The notes beneath the pieces were generated by a model. It worked only from the letters and a program-made list of their open reading frames with translations. It was not told the DNA's origin and searched no databases. Both the position numbers and the translations under genes were made by a program. A DNA stretch of 64,000 nucleotides from contig NC_068569.1 in the NCBI RefSeq assembly GCF_025698545.1, positions 3,782,001 to 3,846,000 of the forward strand, in the 5' to 3' direction. Below, one piece after another: positions 24,428-35,196 of this stretch; position 1 is the stretch's first letter; every line of letters starts with the position of its first letter. The stretch is from Gossypium raimondii (taxonomy: Eukaryota; Streptophyta; Magnoliopsida; Malvales; Malvaceae).

Positions 24428-25945
24428 ATGAAGGTTTTCTCCCCAATTCTTGCTTGCCTAGCGGTAAGTTTTTCGATTTCATGTGATTATTCGTTGTTGA
24501 ATGCAAAGAACTATGAAGGGTTTTTTTTACCTCAACTTTTCTTGTTTGTTTTTTGTTGTTACAGCTTGCTGTGGTGGCAAGTCATGCTGCTCTCTCACCC
24601 GAGCAATATTGGAGCTATAAGCTGCCAAATACTCCAATGCCAAAGGCTGTCAAAGAAATTCTACATCCAGGTGAGTGTTTAATATCCCAAGAATTCTTTT
24701 TTTTTTTTGAATCATGTTTACTCACCGACAAAACAGGACTACTGTGATATAAGCCCTCAACTTGAGATGGTCAGGAAAGTGAGGACTGTAGAATATCAGA
24801 CCCTGGTTTCCCATAGAATTGAATTGAGCCTAATACAGCAAACAATCATGTAATCGTGGAAGCCGGGTAATAATCAGAAATGAGGTGCTTAACATAGTTC
24901 TGTTCCTGCAATTTATTAAAAGAGAAAGAGCAGGATACGTTCTGTTTAGCAATATATTTCAGAAAACATGGGAATAGGATGTGTTCTGCACATATTGACT
25001 TATTATGAAAAAAATTGTTGGAATCATGCATTCATCAGCATGTATATGAGCTCTCTAGCCCATTTTGGTGTATTTGCAGAACTGATGGAGGAGAAAAGTA
25101 CCTCTGTAAATGTAGGAGGTGGTGGTGTAAACGTCAATACAGGAAAAGGGAAGCCTGGGGGTGACACCCATGTGAACGTTGGAGGCAAAGGAGTTGGAGT
25201 GAACACGGGAAAGCCAGGGGGTGGCACTCATGTGAATGTTGGAGACCCTTTTAATTACCTATATGCAGCCAGTGAAACTCAAATCCATGAAGACCCGAAT
25301 GTGGCTCTTTTCTTTCTGGAAAAGGATATGCACCCCGGGGCAACAATGAGCCTGCATTTCACTGAAAATACAGAGAAATCAGCTTTCTTACCTTATCAAA
25401 CTGCCCAAAAAATACCGTTTTCATCTGACAAGTTGCCAGAAATTTTCAACAAGTTTTCAGTGAAACCTGGATCACTGAAGGCAGAGATGATGAAGAACAC
25501 AATTACGGAGTGCGAACAGCCAGCGATTGAAGGAGAGGAAAAATATTGTGCAACCTCACTGGAGTCAATGATTGACTATAGCATTTCCAAACTAGGGAAA
25601 GTTGATCAGGCAGTCTCAACAGAAGTGGAAAAACAAACCCCAATGCAAAAGTATACAATAGCAGCTGGAGTGCAGAAGATGACAGATGACAAAGCTGTAG
25701 TGTGCCACAAGCAGAATTATGCATATGCTGTCTTCTATTGCCATAAATCAGAAACAACAAGGGCTTACATGGTTCCTTTAGAGGGTGCTGACGGAACAAA
25801 AGCCAAAGCAGTAGCAGTCTGCCACACAGATACATCCGCATGGAACCCTAAGCATTTGGCTTTTCAAGTCCTAAAAGTTGAACCAGGAACCATTCCTGTC
25901 TGCCATTTCCTTCCTCGGGATCACATTGTTTGGGTCCCTAAGTAA
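24428..25945 (+). CDS. RD22-like BURP-domain protein, copy B (335 aa), RDL1
   Basis: Three exons, 24,428-24,463, 24,565-24,670 and 25,080-25,945, give 335 residues, the length I recall for cotton RDL1. The layout is signal peptide, LSPEQYWSYKLPNTPMPK, two TxV repeat units ending THVNVGDPFNYLYAASETQ, and a complete BURP domain with its CH pairs. Relative to copy A it lacks two 20-residue repeats and the GGGVSVHTGHKGKPVNVNVS linker, and has a few substitutions (for example MQKYTIAAG against TQQYTITAG). The product should be secreted and act in the cell wall, where RDL1 partners an expansin in fibre growth. The symbol rests on remembered family features and was not checked by alignment. Confidence 0.92.
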
Positions 25946-26522
25946 AAATCCTGAAGAGTAGATTCATACACTATAAGTTTCATCATAGTGTGCATTACAA
26001 CAGCGTAAAGCAATATCCAGTTTGTTCTACAATAATATACCCACGAGTTTAGTTATGTGAAATCTATCCATGAATCATGTTCTTGGTAATGGATAAAATG
26101 ATATTACTTTGCGGACATTATGTTTCTCCATTAGATTACTAATTCTCTTTCATCTCAGATTAGCCATCTCCACAGAAAAATTCTCAGAAGGTAAACTATC
26201 ATGTTCATCACTGGGTTGCAATCAGAGAAGAAATTGTTTTTCCTATGTCCCAACAGCAGTAAATTTTTGGACGAATTTACATGGTACATATGAGAATTTT
26301 CTATGTCATGTATTCGAAGGATGCTAACTTAATATAGTAAGACCGGCATTAAAATCTTTTCGGATATGAGTAGGTTCCAAAGTACACAAATTTGAGCACC
26401 TGTACGGAACAAACCATTGTGTGCACTGTGCAGCCCTTCGCATCTGATTCCTCCACCACTGTGATTAGCAGCTGCAGCGTCCTCACTGGCTAACCTAGGC
26501 CCTTGACTGACTTATTCAACAG

Positions 26523-26835
26523 TGTTATGTAGTTAAATTTGAGAAATAATCTTTCATTAATCTATGTTTCTTTGTCTTAATTAAACTCTTATTAGTCTTA
26601 TTATTATTTGACTTATAAATAGACTATTTTACAACATTAGAAAATACACTCACTTTTAGAGAATTTTGTGTTTAGCTTTTGGGGATTTTTTTTTTCGAGT
26701 TTTTCCATCTTTTATATTCCTCGTTGTTTTGCCATTATAGTATAATTATCTTCGCCATAATTTTTTATCTTCTTTGGAGAGTTTTTTCACGTTAAATTTA
26801 CGTATTCAATTTCTAAATTTTTTTAGCTATTTTTA
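26523..26835. mobile_element. Small insertion in unit B, LTR-like
   Basis: Unit A reads cttattcaacagattatggt without a break; unit B has about 310 extra bases here, beginning tgttatgtagttaaat and including cgttaaatttacgtattcaa, a phrase typical of the end of Copia-type LTRs. It is best seen as a fossil solo LTR or similar short element. The right boundary is uncertain by about ten bases. It entered after the tandem duplication, or was lost from unit A. Confidence 0.4.
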
Positions 26836-27315
26836 TGATAAGTTAAATAATTATACATGATGTTAGCTCCACGGATCATTTTAGTCCTGCAATGTGGGAT
26901 CTAATCTACAGATTTTGATTTTTTTTAAAACATCAACAGAGCTGAATACTGCATAACCACACACACAAAAATCTACTACCAGCTACAACTTCAAAAATTA
27001 TAGTGAGTCATTCGATGTCATCTTCGGATAAACAACATTCGAATTGTGGATAGCCTTCAATAAGAAGTTCTCAATTTTTTTCATCTCATCTTACTTGCAA
27101 ATAAGCACTTCTTTACATTAAAATATTTGAAAGTGAAAAGAGAGAGAGAGAGAGTAAAAGCTGCTTCAAAAACAACAAACAGTAAAACAATTGGAGCCAA
27201 TGCTGTTACCGTATGCTAGCCATGATAAAAATCTCACTGATAATAGGTTTCAGTAATCTCCCTTTCCTCAACCTTTACAAAGATAAAAAGACACCATCGA
27301 CAACTATAAGCAGGG

Positions 27316-27530
27316 GCAAAACCAGCGCGGTTGCCCCTAAAATGAAAATTACTCTTTGAAATTTTTAAAATTTTAAATTGATAAAAGTAAAATTACGTTT
27401 TAACTCTTTAAAATAATAAAATTTTAATTTAATCTTTTAAAAATTATAAAAATAAACACTATTAAAATAGTGAAATTATATTTTTACTATTCTAAAATTT
27501 AGAATTTAATTTCGGCACCTCAAAAAATTT
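27316..27530 (+). repeat. Dispersed AT-rich short repeat, copy 3
   Basis: It begins near gcgcggttgcccctaaaatg and ends near aatttcggcacctc, with the body phrases ttttaaattgataaaagtaa and ttttaaaaattataaaaata shared with the copies near 1,080 and 4,960 in the same order. The GC-rich ends suggest terminal repeats of a small DNA element. Confidence 0.45.
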
Positions 27531-27590
27531 TCTATCTTCAGAATATAACATAACAACAATGCGGTGTTGTAATTTCTGTAGTACAACAAC

Positions 27591-27696
27591 GGAAAACGAA
27601 AGCGAGTCAAAGTTGCGACTGTAACAAAAATGATAGCAAAGACGGAAAACGAAAACGAGTCAAAGTTGCGACTGTAACAAAAATGATAGCAAAGAC
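27591..27696 (+). repeat. 53-base tandem duplication
   Basis: The 53 bases at 27,591-27,643, starting ggaaaacgaaagcgagtc, are repeated at 27,644-27,696 with a single base difference. Such high identity means the duplication is young. No frame or RNA structure is evident in it. Confidence 0.9.
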
Positions 27697-28517
27697 AGAA
27701 CAGGGAGAATTACTGCGAGGCTAGGACGGTGATACGCAGCACTGGAAGAAACACTTCCTTCCAACATCGAATCCAATGTAGCACGACACCTTCGCTACGT
27801 ATCAATTCGTGGAGTAAATATCAATAAACTCACAGTTATCAGTTATCACCATGGTAACTGACAACAAAAAAACCGCCGCTCCATCAACATTCCGGCAACA
27901 ATGTCATAAACGAATTTCTTTTCCCGAAGCAGGATAAAATGTCATTGGCTAAACACTAGGGTTCCGGGAAACAATAATAAAGGAGGAGAGTAGAGACGAA
28001 TTGGGACATTGGGAGAAACCAGATGCGTATTCCACGTCGCGGAGTGATGCTTGAATCTCCCAAAGTTGGCGCCTACAACTCTACCCTTTTTCCGGAAAAA
28101 CGATTTACTCCTGCGAAAATTGGCTTGAAATATATTACCCCTGTTACATAAATACCAAATTGTTTAAAATAATTTTGATAATTTGTGGTACCACCTTATT
28201 TAAATGGTGGTTAAGGTTTTTTATGACACCTTCCTGTTGTATTTGTTTTTAATTTTAGAAAACAGTTATCATGTAAATATATTTTATTTGGGTTAATAAT
28301 GTGAACTAATATAATGTCTATAAAAATATTATTGGTATAATCATGAAAAATTATGTTAATTTTAAGTTTTGGTTGATTGCATGTTCATGTTTAGAACTCT
28401 TAATCGTTCTTCTCTGTTTTTTCTTAATAATGGGCAAAAATAATATATACATACTTTCTGATACAACATTGGGGTGTGATAAGATAGTTCTAATTTTAAT
28501 CATTGCTCTATATAAAT

Positions 28518-31163
28518 TGTAACGACCGATAGTTACAAGTGTCGGAAAATGTATTTTCGAGATTCCGTTACCGTAAATTGAACTCGTAAATAATTATTAA
28601 AAATATTTACGAAGTTAGTTGTATAGTTAATTAGGTTTTGGTTAGGTGAAATTGCATAAATTAAGAGTAACTAGGTAAAAGAACTAAATTATATGAAGGG
28701 TGAAAGTTGAATTATAGATTAAAGAAAAATTAAAAGACCAAAGGAGTAATTATGCCAATGGTCATAATTGAGGCGGAATAAGTGTATATATATTAAAAAT
28801 ATTTAAATTTAAAATATATATTATAATATTATAATATTAAAACTTAAAAGTTAAGTATATATATTATTATATTATAATGATAAAGAAAAAGAAAAGAAAT
28901 AGAAAAAGAAGGAGAGAAAGAAACGAAATAGAGAAGGAAAGAAAAAAAAGAAAAAAAGAAAGAAGGAAGGAGAAAAGTTAGGGTTTCAAGGGTTCAAAGT
29001 TCAATCGGCTAATCAATTTAGTCTTTTTTTCTTGTATTTTTTATGTTTTTAGAATCCCGATATTAAATACTACCCGACCCATGTCAAAATTTTAGAAATT
29101 GTTATCCGACCTATGTCAAAATTTTAGAAATTATTAAGTTTTTAAGTGATGTTTATGTTTAATAATTTTAGTATTAGGGATTAAATTGATAGATTTTTAG
29201 TTAGAAATGAAAAATGATTGAATTGTAAAATAAATTGTAAAATTTGAGTACTAGGGACTAAATTGTGAAAATTCAAAATTTAGGAAGTTAAATCTAGTCT
29301 ATAGTGGAATTTGTATGAAAATATAAGATTGATTTTGAAGAAATAAAATTAGTCTTGATTTAGGGACTAAATTGGAATTTAGACAAATATTGAGTAAAAT
29401 TGAAATATTAAATATGAGTTTGAATTGTGTTGTATTGATGAATTTTAATTGTTTTAATTCCGTAGTTAACGTTATACCGAAATCCTTGACTAAAAGGGAA
29501 AAGATAAAGTCGACGAGGAATAGCTCGAATTTTTGGTTTGTATTTCTATAATTCGAATCTAATTATTAATTGTTATATTTTGATTAAATGTTATGGTAAG
29601 TGATTAAGGTGAGAATTATTGTGTTTTACAATTGAAATGGATTGATTTAGGATGTGATGAATTTGTTGAATTTATATTGATTAAATTGGTATATATGTTG
29701 AATATATTGATTATTTGAATTGAAATGAATATTGGTTGTATTGGGAAAATGAATTAAAACCTTATTAACTGTATCAGGCTGAGTCGGATATAGATGGAAT
29801 ACCATAGGATTGAAAATGTTCAGGGATTTCTTTGACTTCGAGTCGATGAGACACTAGGTGTCAGTTTATTACTTTGGATTAATTTGATAAGGCACTGGGT
29901 GCCAATTTACTTTTGTTTAACCGATGAGACAATGGATGTCAATTTATTACTTCAAATAATCCGATAAGGCACTGGGTGCCAAACTGGTGTGTTTTGGTTG
30001 GATCCGTGTATCTGTCCCTGTCCGAGTCATGTTAATAGGAGTAAATAAATAATAAAGTCTTATAATTAATATTGAAATGGAATGATATAAGAAATGAAGT
30101 GAAATTGTGAATTGAATATGGTATGGATAAAACAATTGCATTATGGATAAAGCAATTGCATAAATGAAATGTGATTAAAATTGTGAAAAGCTAATTCTAT
30201 AGCAAATGATGGAAATTTTAGTATTGTATGGTTTTAAATGTTCAATTGTGCTTACCATTTTATTATACATATTATATTGTTTTATTTTTAAATATTTGGA
30301 TTATAGAAATACCATTGAGTTTTTACTCAGCGTACGGTTTTGTTTCTCGTGCGTAGGTTAGGTACTTAATTTTGATCGCTGATTCAACATCCAACAACGA
30401 TTCCGAACTCAAACGTGGTGATATTTTTCATTTTGTGTCGACATGTACCTAGGGTGTTTAAATATTAATCATTTTGTGGATTGATTGTAAATAAGATTAT
30501 AAGTTAATATTAGATGGTTATATACATATAAATATGTGTTTATGTTTGAGGTTATATTATGGCAAGTTTAAGTTAATGTTTAAATGAACATGAAATGGGT
30601 AAAATAGATTGAATTTGACATGCTTACAAATTGGATTTGAATGATGTTTTATTGGTATGTTTTGATGATATAATTGTGGTACCTATGAGGATACATTGGT
30701 AAGGCACTTAGGATGATTGTTTTGACATATTTTTGATGTGTTTGATTGTGTTTTGAATTGGTTAAACGAATGACTTTTGAGTTGCTTATTGTTCAAGCTT
30801 GCAGGGAATGGTAAACTTGTTGTTAAAAACACATTTTAAGTCCACACGACCAGACACACGGGCGTGTGACTGGACTGTGTGAGACACATGGCTTAACCAA
30901 ACAGGCGTGTGAACCCTGCAGCTTTAAAATTTTTTAATATTTTACAAAAAATTCTTTGTGTCTCCGAATTAGTCCCGATTTGTTTCTAACACGTATTTTG
31001 GGCCTCGATGGCTCAAATAATGGATATTATGTATGAATTTAATTGGTTTTTGACCTAAATATTATGTGATATCAATGTATAAATATATGCCTGTTTGATC
31101 GATAAGTTTCGGTAATACTCTGAAACCCTATTCTGGCGACGGATGTAGGTTAGGGGTGTTACA
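28518..31163 (-). mobile_element. Solo LTR of the same Ty3/gypsy family, inverted
   Basis: The fossil is 2,646 bases long. Its right end, read on the minus strand, starts TGTAACACCCCTAACC and continues CATCCGTCGCC, as in the LTR at 16,044; its left end reads tgtaac. Flanks are TAAAT (28,513-28,517) and TCAAT (31,164-31,168), a five-base duplication with one mismatch. No internal region is attached. It has a polypurine tract (28,880-28,970) and four short hairpins at 29,850-29,980. The diverged flanking repeat suggests a moderate age. Confidence 0.8.
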
Positions 31164-31533
31164 TCAATCAATACATATATATAAACTTTTTCAATATTAT
31201 TTTATAATATAAATGTGTAACTAAAAGTTGGCATATTATACCAACAATTGTTAGTAAGCAAGGATAAGTTATATTGCACGCTCAAGAGAAAATAAATGTT
31301 TGAACCTTGGATTCGATAGTGTTAGAAGGAATAATCATAAATCCCAAGCATACACTGTAAAATGGACCTAAAAAACATAAAAAAAAGAGATATTAATAGA
31401 TTTATTAAATAAATCACAAATACATCATAATTTGTGTAATTTATAAGGTATGATATATGAGTACACATATCACCCTCCAAAATCTGTACTATATATAAAA
31501 GAAGTCCTTCTTTGACACTTATCCAACATTTTT

Positions 31534-32330
31534 GGTAAAAGTGTCACAAGGCCCTTTATACTATACTTTAGATTGTATTTTAATTTTTTTATTAAAATAG
31601 ATAAATTAGCCCATCTACATTAGATTAGGTAAAATAAACATTCTGTTAAATTTGTTGTATACAAGGTATAACAATAAGTTAGTTCTCAACATTTACATAT
31701 TTATTCAATTTGATCCCTACTCTTTTATTGAAAGTAAATTGGAAATTTTAAAACTAATAAAGCTAAATGTCCAAAAAGGCTTCCGTAACAAATGAAAAAA
31801 TCAATTAGCCATTTTAAAGTTTAAATTTTATTAAAAATCATAAAATTTTATGAAAACTTTAAAATTTTAAGTTTGTTTTATTAAAATTTAACATTCGACC
31901 CATTAAATTTCAATGGTTATAAATTAAAAAATTTGACCCTACTCTTTTATTGGGTTGATATATTGTTATTTTAATAAAATGTTTATATTTTAAAATTTTT
32001 ATATCTTTTGTTTATAATTATTATGATTTTTAAAATTTAAAAGTGCTTAACTAAATTTTTAAATTGTTATTAATGCAGTTTTGACTCATTAATCTTATTA
32101 GTTTTTTTTTAAATTCTATTTACTTTCAATAAAAAGTAGGGTCAAATTGAATAAATATATGAAGGTTAAAGGATAGATTTGTTATTATGCCTTATATATA
32201 AACACTACTTTTAATGAAAGGGTTGTTTTTCCCACTCATCTAAAGCGTAAAGATTAATTTATTTATTTTTTAGTAGATGAGCTAAAATACAATCTAGGAT
32301 ATAGAAAGTGGGTTTTGTGATACTTTTACC
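31534..32330. mobile_element. Foldback MITE with long inverted ends, probably Mutator type
   Basis: The left end GGTAAAAGTGTCACA and the right end, which reads GGTAAAAGTATCACA on the minus strand, start inverted repeats that continue for over 200 bases on each side: TTTAGATTGTATTTTA on the left answers CTAGATTGTATTTTAG, and TTATTCAATTTGATCCCTAC answers TTATTCAATTTGACCCTAC. The flanks AACATTTTT (31,525-31,533) and AATGTTTTT (32,331-32,339) form a nine-base duplication with two mismatches, the size made by Mutator-like transposases. There is no transposase gene, so the element is non-autonomous. Confidence 0.72.
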
Positions 32331-32339
32331 AATGTTTTT

Positions 32340-34560
32340 CTTCTCTTCTTCGTTAAAAATATAAATGGTTAAATTTAATTTATGGTCCCTTTATTTTATT
32401 TAAATAACATAAAAATATCATATTTCAATTTTGATTCCTACACTTAATTTTTTAAATTTATTTTTATACTTCATTTTGACATAATTTAGTACCTTGATAT
32501 TTATAATTTCAAAAGTTCTTTAAATAAAAAAAAGTCTTAAGCGATTATGTCATCACATGTGTTTTTTTCTTTTCTTATAAAATAATAATAAAATTGTAGT
32601 ATTAATCCCTCTTATTAAAGTTTTTTATTTTAGTGAATTATAATAAGAGGCCAAAGCATTAACAACAAGGTGATTGACGCAACTCGAGCCTAAGTCACAC
32701 CTGAGATTGTGAATACTCTAATCATCATGCTAAGAGGTTCCCCTCTCACTAAAGTTTAAGATTTAATCTATATTAAGTATTTTAATAAAAATATATTACA
32801 ATTTTAATTGTAATTTAAAAATTTAAGCCCAACCAAAACACATTCTAGTATATATATTTACATATATCATATAAACCCATTGTATTATACTATAGTAAAT
32901 GAAATAATGTAAAAAAAAGTATATGTTATAAATTTTATGATAGTTATCTATACTATTATTTAAATCATTGATTGAGTTGATATTACGGGCTAATTAGATA
33001 GTAAGTTTGAGAAATTATAAAATACCCATTCGTAATTAAAATAAATTATATTTTATGAGAACATTTTAGTTTTTTAATTTAAAAAATCCAATAAAAATAC
33101 TTGTATATAGTTTGATTTAAACCTATGCTATTCACATTAATAAAATATTAATTTTACAAAAAATTATTTTAATATAATATTAACATTTTAATATAATATT
33201 AATATTGACATGCTTTTATTAAATTACTACTGTTATTATTTTGATATCATTTTGTCTTTTCATACTTTTATATAGTTTCAAAATAAAATAACTAAAATTA
33301 AAATTAACATATCTAAATGATTGAACCCATGTTTAATAAAATTTACAAACAAATTCTTTACCATCAAATCATTAATAAAAAAATTAACATAAAATGTTTT
33401 CTCTTACCAAATTTTTGAATATATATAATATCACTAATTATGTTAACCCGACAGTTAATTTTTAAAATAGAATTCCAATATTGATTTTTCTTCTCACTAA
33501 CTTGATAGTATTTTGACGTGTTATAGAAAAATCGCAATACCATGATAAATAATTGGAGTGCATTTAATATTCTTAATATAATATATTTACCTATTTCAAA
33601 TTTCTTTTACTCACAAGTTAAACTCTCTCTCTCTTTTTAATTTGTACATACTGCCATGTATTGTTAATATTACTAGTTTCAAACTACACATTTATTATTT
33701 ATTTTATACACTTGCTTTCTAAATAGGTGGTTTTCATACGCATCCGTAATGCGACATAATTTCTAGTATTAATAATATAGTTGATTGAGTTGATATCACA
33801 AGTAAACTCAATAATTACTCAATATTTATTACAACACAATGATAAACAATTGTAGTACATTTAATATTATTAATATGGTATATTTACGTGTATACATTTC
33901 ATTTTATTCACATTTTAATCTAGTTTTCCTTTTAATATCATACATATTACCTATGTTTGTTAATTAGCATTAAACCATAAATTTTATTATTTAATATATA
34001 TTTCTTTAAATCAATTTCTATATTTTCAATACGTAATTTTCACATGCATAAACTTACTATGTAATTTACACAAATTACAATTAAGAGTGCTTTAAGGTAA
34101 ATTGAATGATAGAATCTTTATTTAAGGCAATAAATATTAATATTTAAAAATGAATAATAACGATGTATGCAGTAAAATATTCATTTCTTTAAAAAAAATG
34201 CACTCCGGAAAGAAAACTAAAAATACATACAAATAAAAAAATTAAATGACATTCTAAAGTTGATCTACGAATTAAAAATAAAATAAAAGCTAATCTATTT
34301 AGGATATTATTATTATTATTGCTATAGGTTTTAAGGTAATATTATACATAATTTATAATAATAAAAATCAGAAATACTTAAATTTTCTATTTAAAAATAA
34401 TTCCCCATTAAATAGAAACTTAATAAAAAACTATTTTTTATAATTTAAAATTTTAAATATGATTAATTAATTTGTTTTGATTAAAATTGTGTTAATAAAT
34501 TAAATATTTTATTATTATCTCATATTCTCATTATATAAAAAAGACTGCACATTAGCATAA
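32340..34560. other. Very AT-rich intergenic region
   Basis: No coding potential, RNA gene or clear element was seen. The sequence is dominated by A and T runs with a short CT microsatellite near 33,626. Two partly similar stretches (about 33,530-33,660 and 33,830-33,960, both with a cattTAATATT phrase followed by tatatttac) hint at an old local duplication. Confidence 0.5.
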
Positions 34561-34746
34561 CTGCTGGAGAGTTGTTGAGTTGAGACCGATGGTGAATGAA
34601 GAGACTCCAGGGAGAAAGACGTCACAAGCACACATATAAGTAAGATTATTATTTTTGGTTTTAAAAGATTACAAGAAGAGGAAGGTTAAAGTTAGAGTTA
34701 ACTAAAGCGAGCGAGACGAAGTCGTGACATTAAGGGTGCGACTCGC

Positions 34747-35196
34747 TAGGGTTTAAAAACAAAGAAAACAATTGCGAAGGCAATCACTCCTCACTCTTGG
34801 TCTCTTCTGAAAACGTAAGATAATTTCTCAAGAATCTTTCTATTTATCCAAGACATTAGAAGCTATTGCTCACGGCATTGGTTTATACGAATCAATTTTA
34901 GGGTTTTTTGCGGCTTTTGGTCCCCCCCCCGGGGAATGTAGTTTCTGGATGATATTTTACAGTAAGAAATTGTTTTCTTGGCGGTCGTTCCTAACCTCAT
35001 TGATATTCAATTTTCATCGTATGTGTTTTTGTAATTGATAATTTTGGGTCCAGCTACTTCTTTTTCGTTTTATTTTAACAAAATATGTGAAAATATCACT
35101 AGAATGTTGTATTTGCATGTTGAATATTTCCGCCATTTTATTATTATTTTTTCAGGTTTTGTTATTTCTGGTTAAGTCGAGGCCAGCTGTGCGAGT
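34747..35196 (+). promoter_or_regulatory. ASI1 leader with telo-box and probable 5' UTR intron
   Basis: TAGGGTTTA at 34,747-34,755 is a telo-box, common near the starts of genes active in dividing cells. A donor AAAACGTAAGA at about 34,815 and an acceptor TTTTTTCAG ending at 35,155 suggest an intron of about 340 bases in the 5' UTR; between them is a run of ten C then four G near 34,922. The coding ATG follows 41 bases after the acceptor. Confidence 0.55.

Larger units (their letters stand above)
12401..26900 (+). repeat. Tandem duplication unit B (carries RDL copy B, swollen by insertions)
   Basis: It starts with the same ataaatgcccaagaatg as unit A and ends at cctgcaatgtggg near 26,900, the counterpart of the unit A end. 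Homology breaks at 13,718 and resumes at about 23,700, where an insertion of about 10 kb sits. A further insertion of about 310 bases occupies 26,523-26,835, and about 950 bases of unit A upstream sequence are missing at about 24,118. Removing these changes leaves a unit close to unit A in length. Confidence 0.82.
26901..28517. other. Intergenic region with short repeats and unassigned complex DNA
   Basis: No gene could be supported. There is a GA microsatellite near 27,139-27,155, a copy of the dispersed AT-rich repeat and a 53-base tandem duplication, each listed separately. Positions 27,700-28,110 are of higher GC and complexity than the surroundings and on the minus strand look like a 5' leader (GGAACCCTAG near 27,960), but no coding frame follows. 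Confidence 0.5.

Noticed and set aside
34915-34940. Run of ten C followed by four G in the ASI1 leader considered as a G-quadruplex switch
   Set aside because: A single run cannot form an intramolecular quadruplex, and homopolymers of this kind are prone to length errors.
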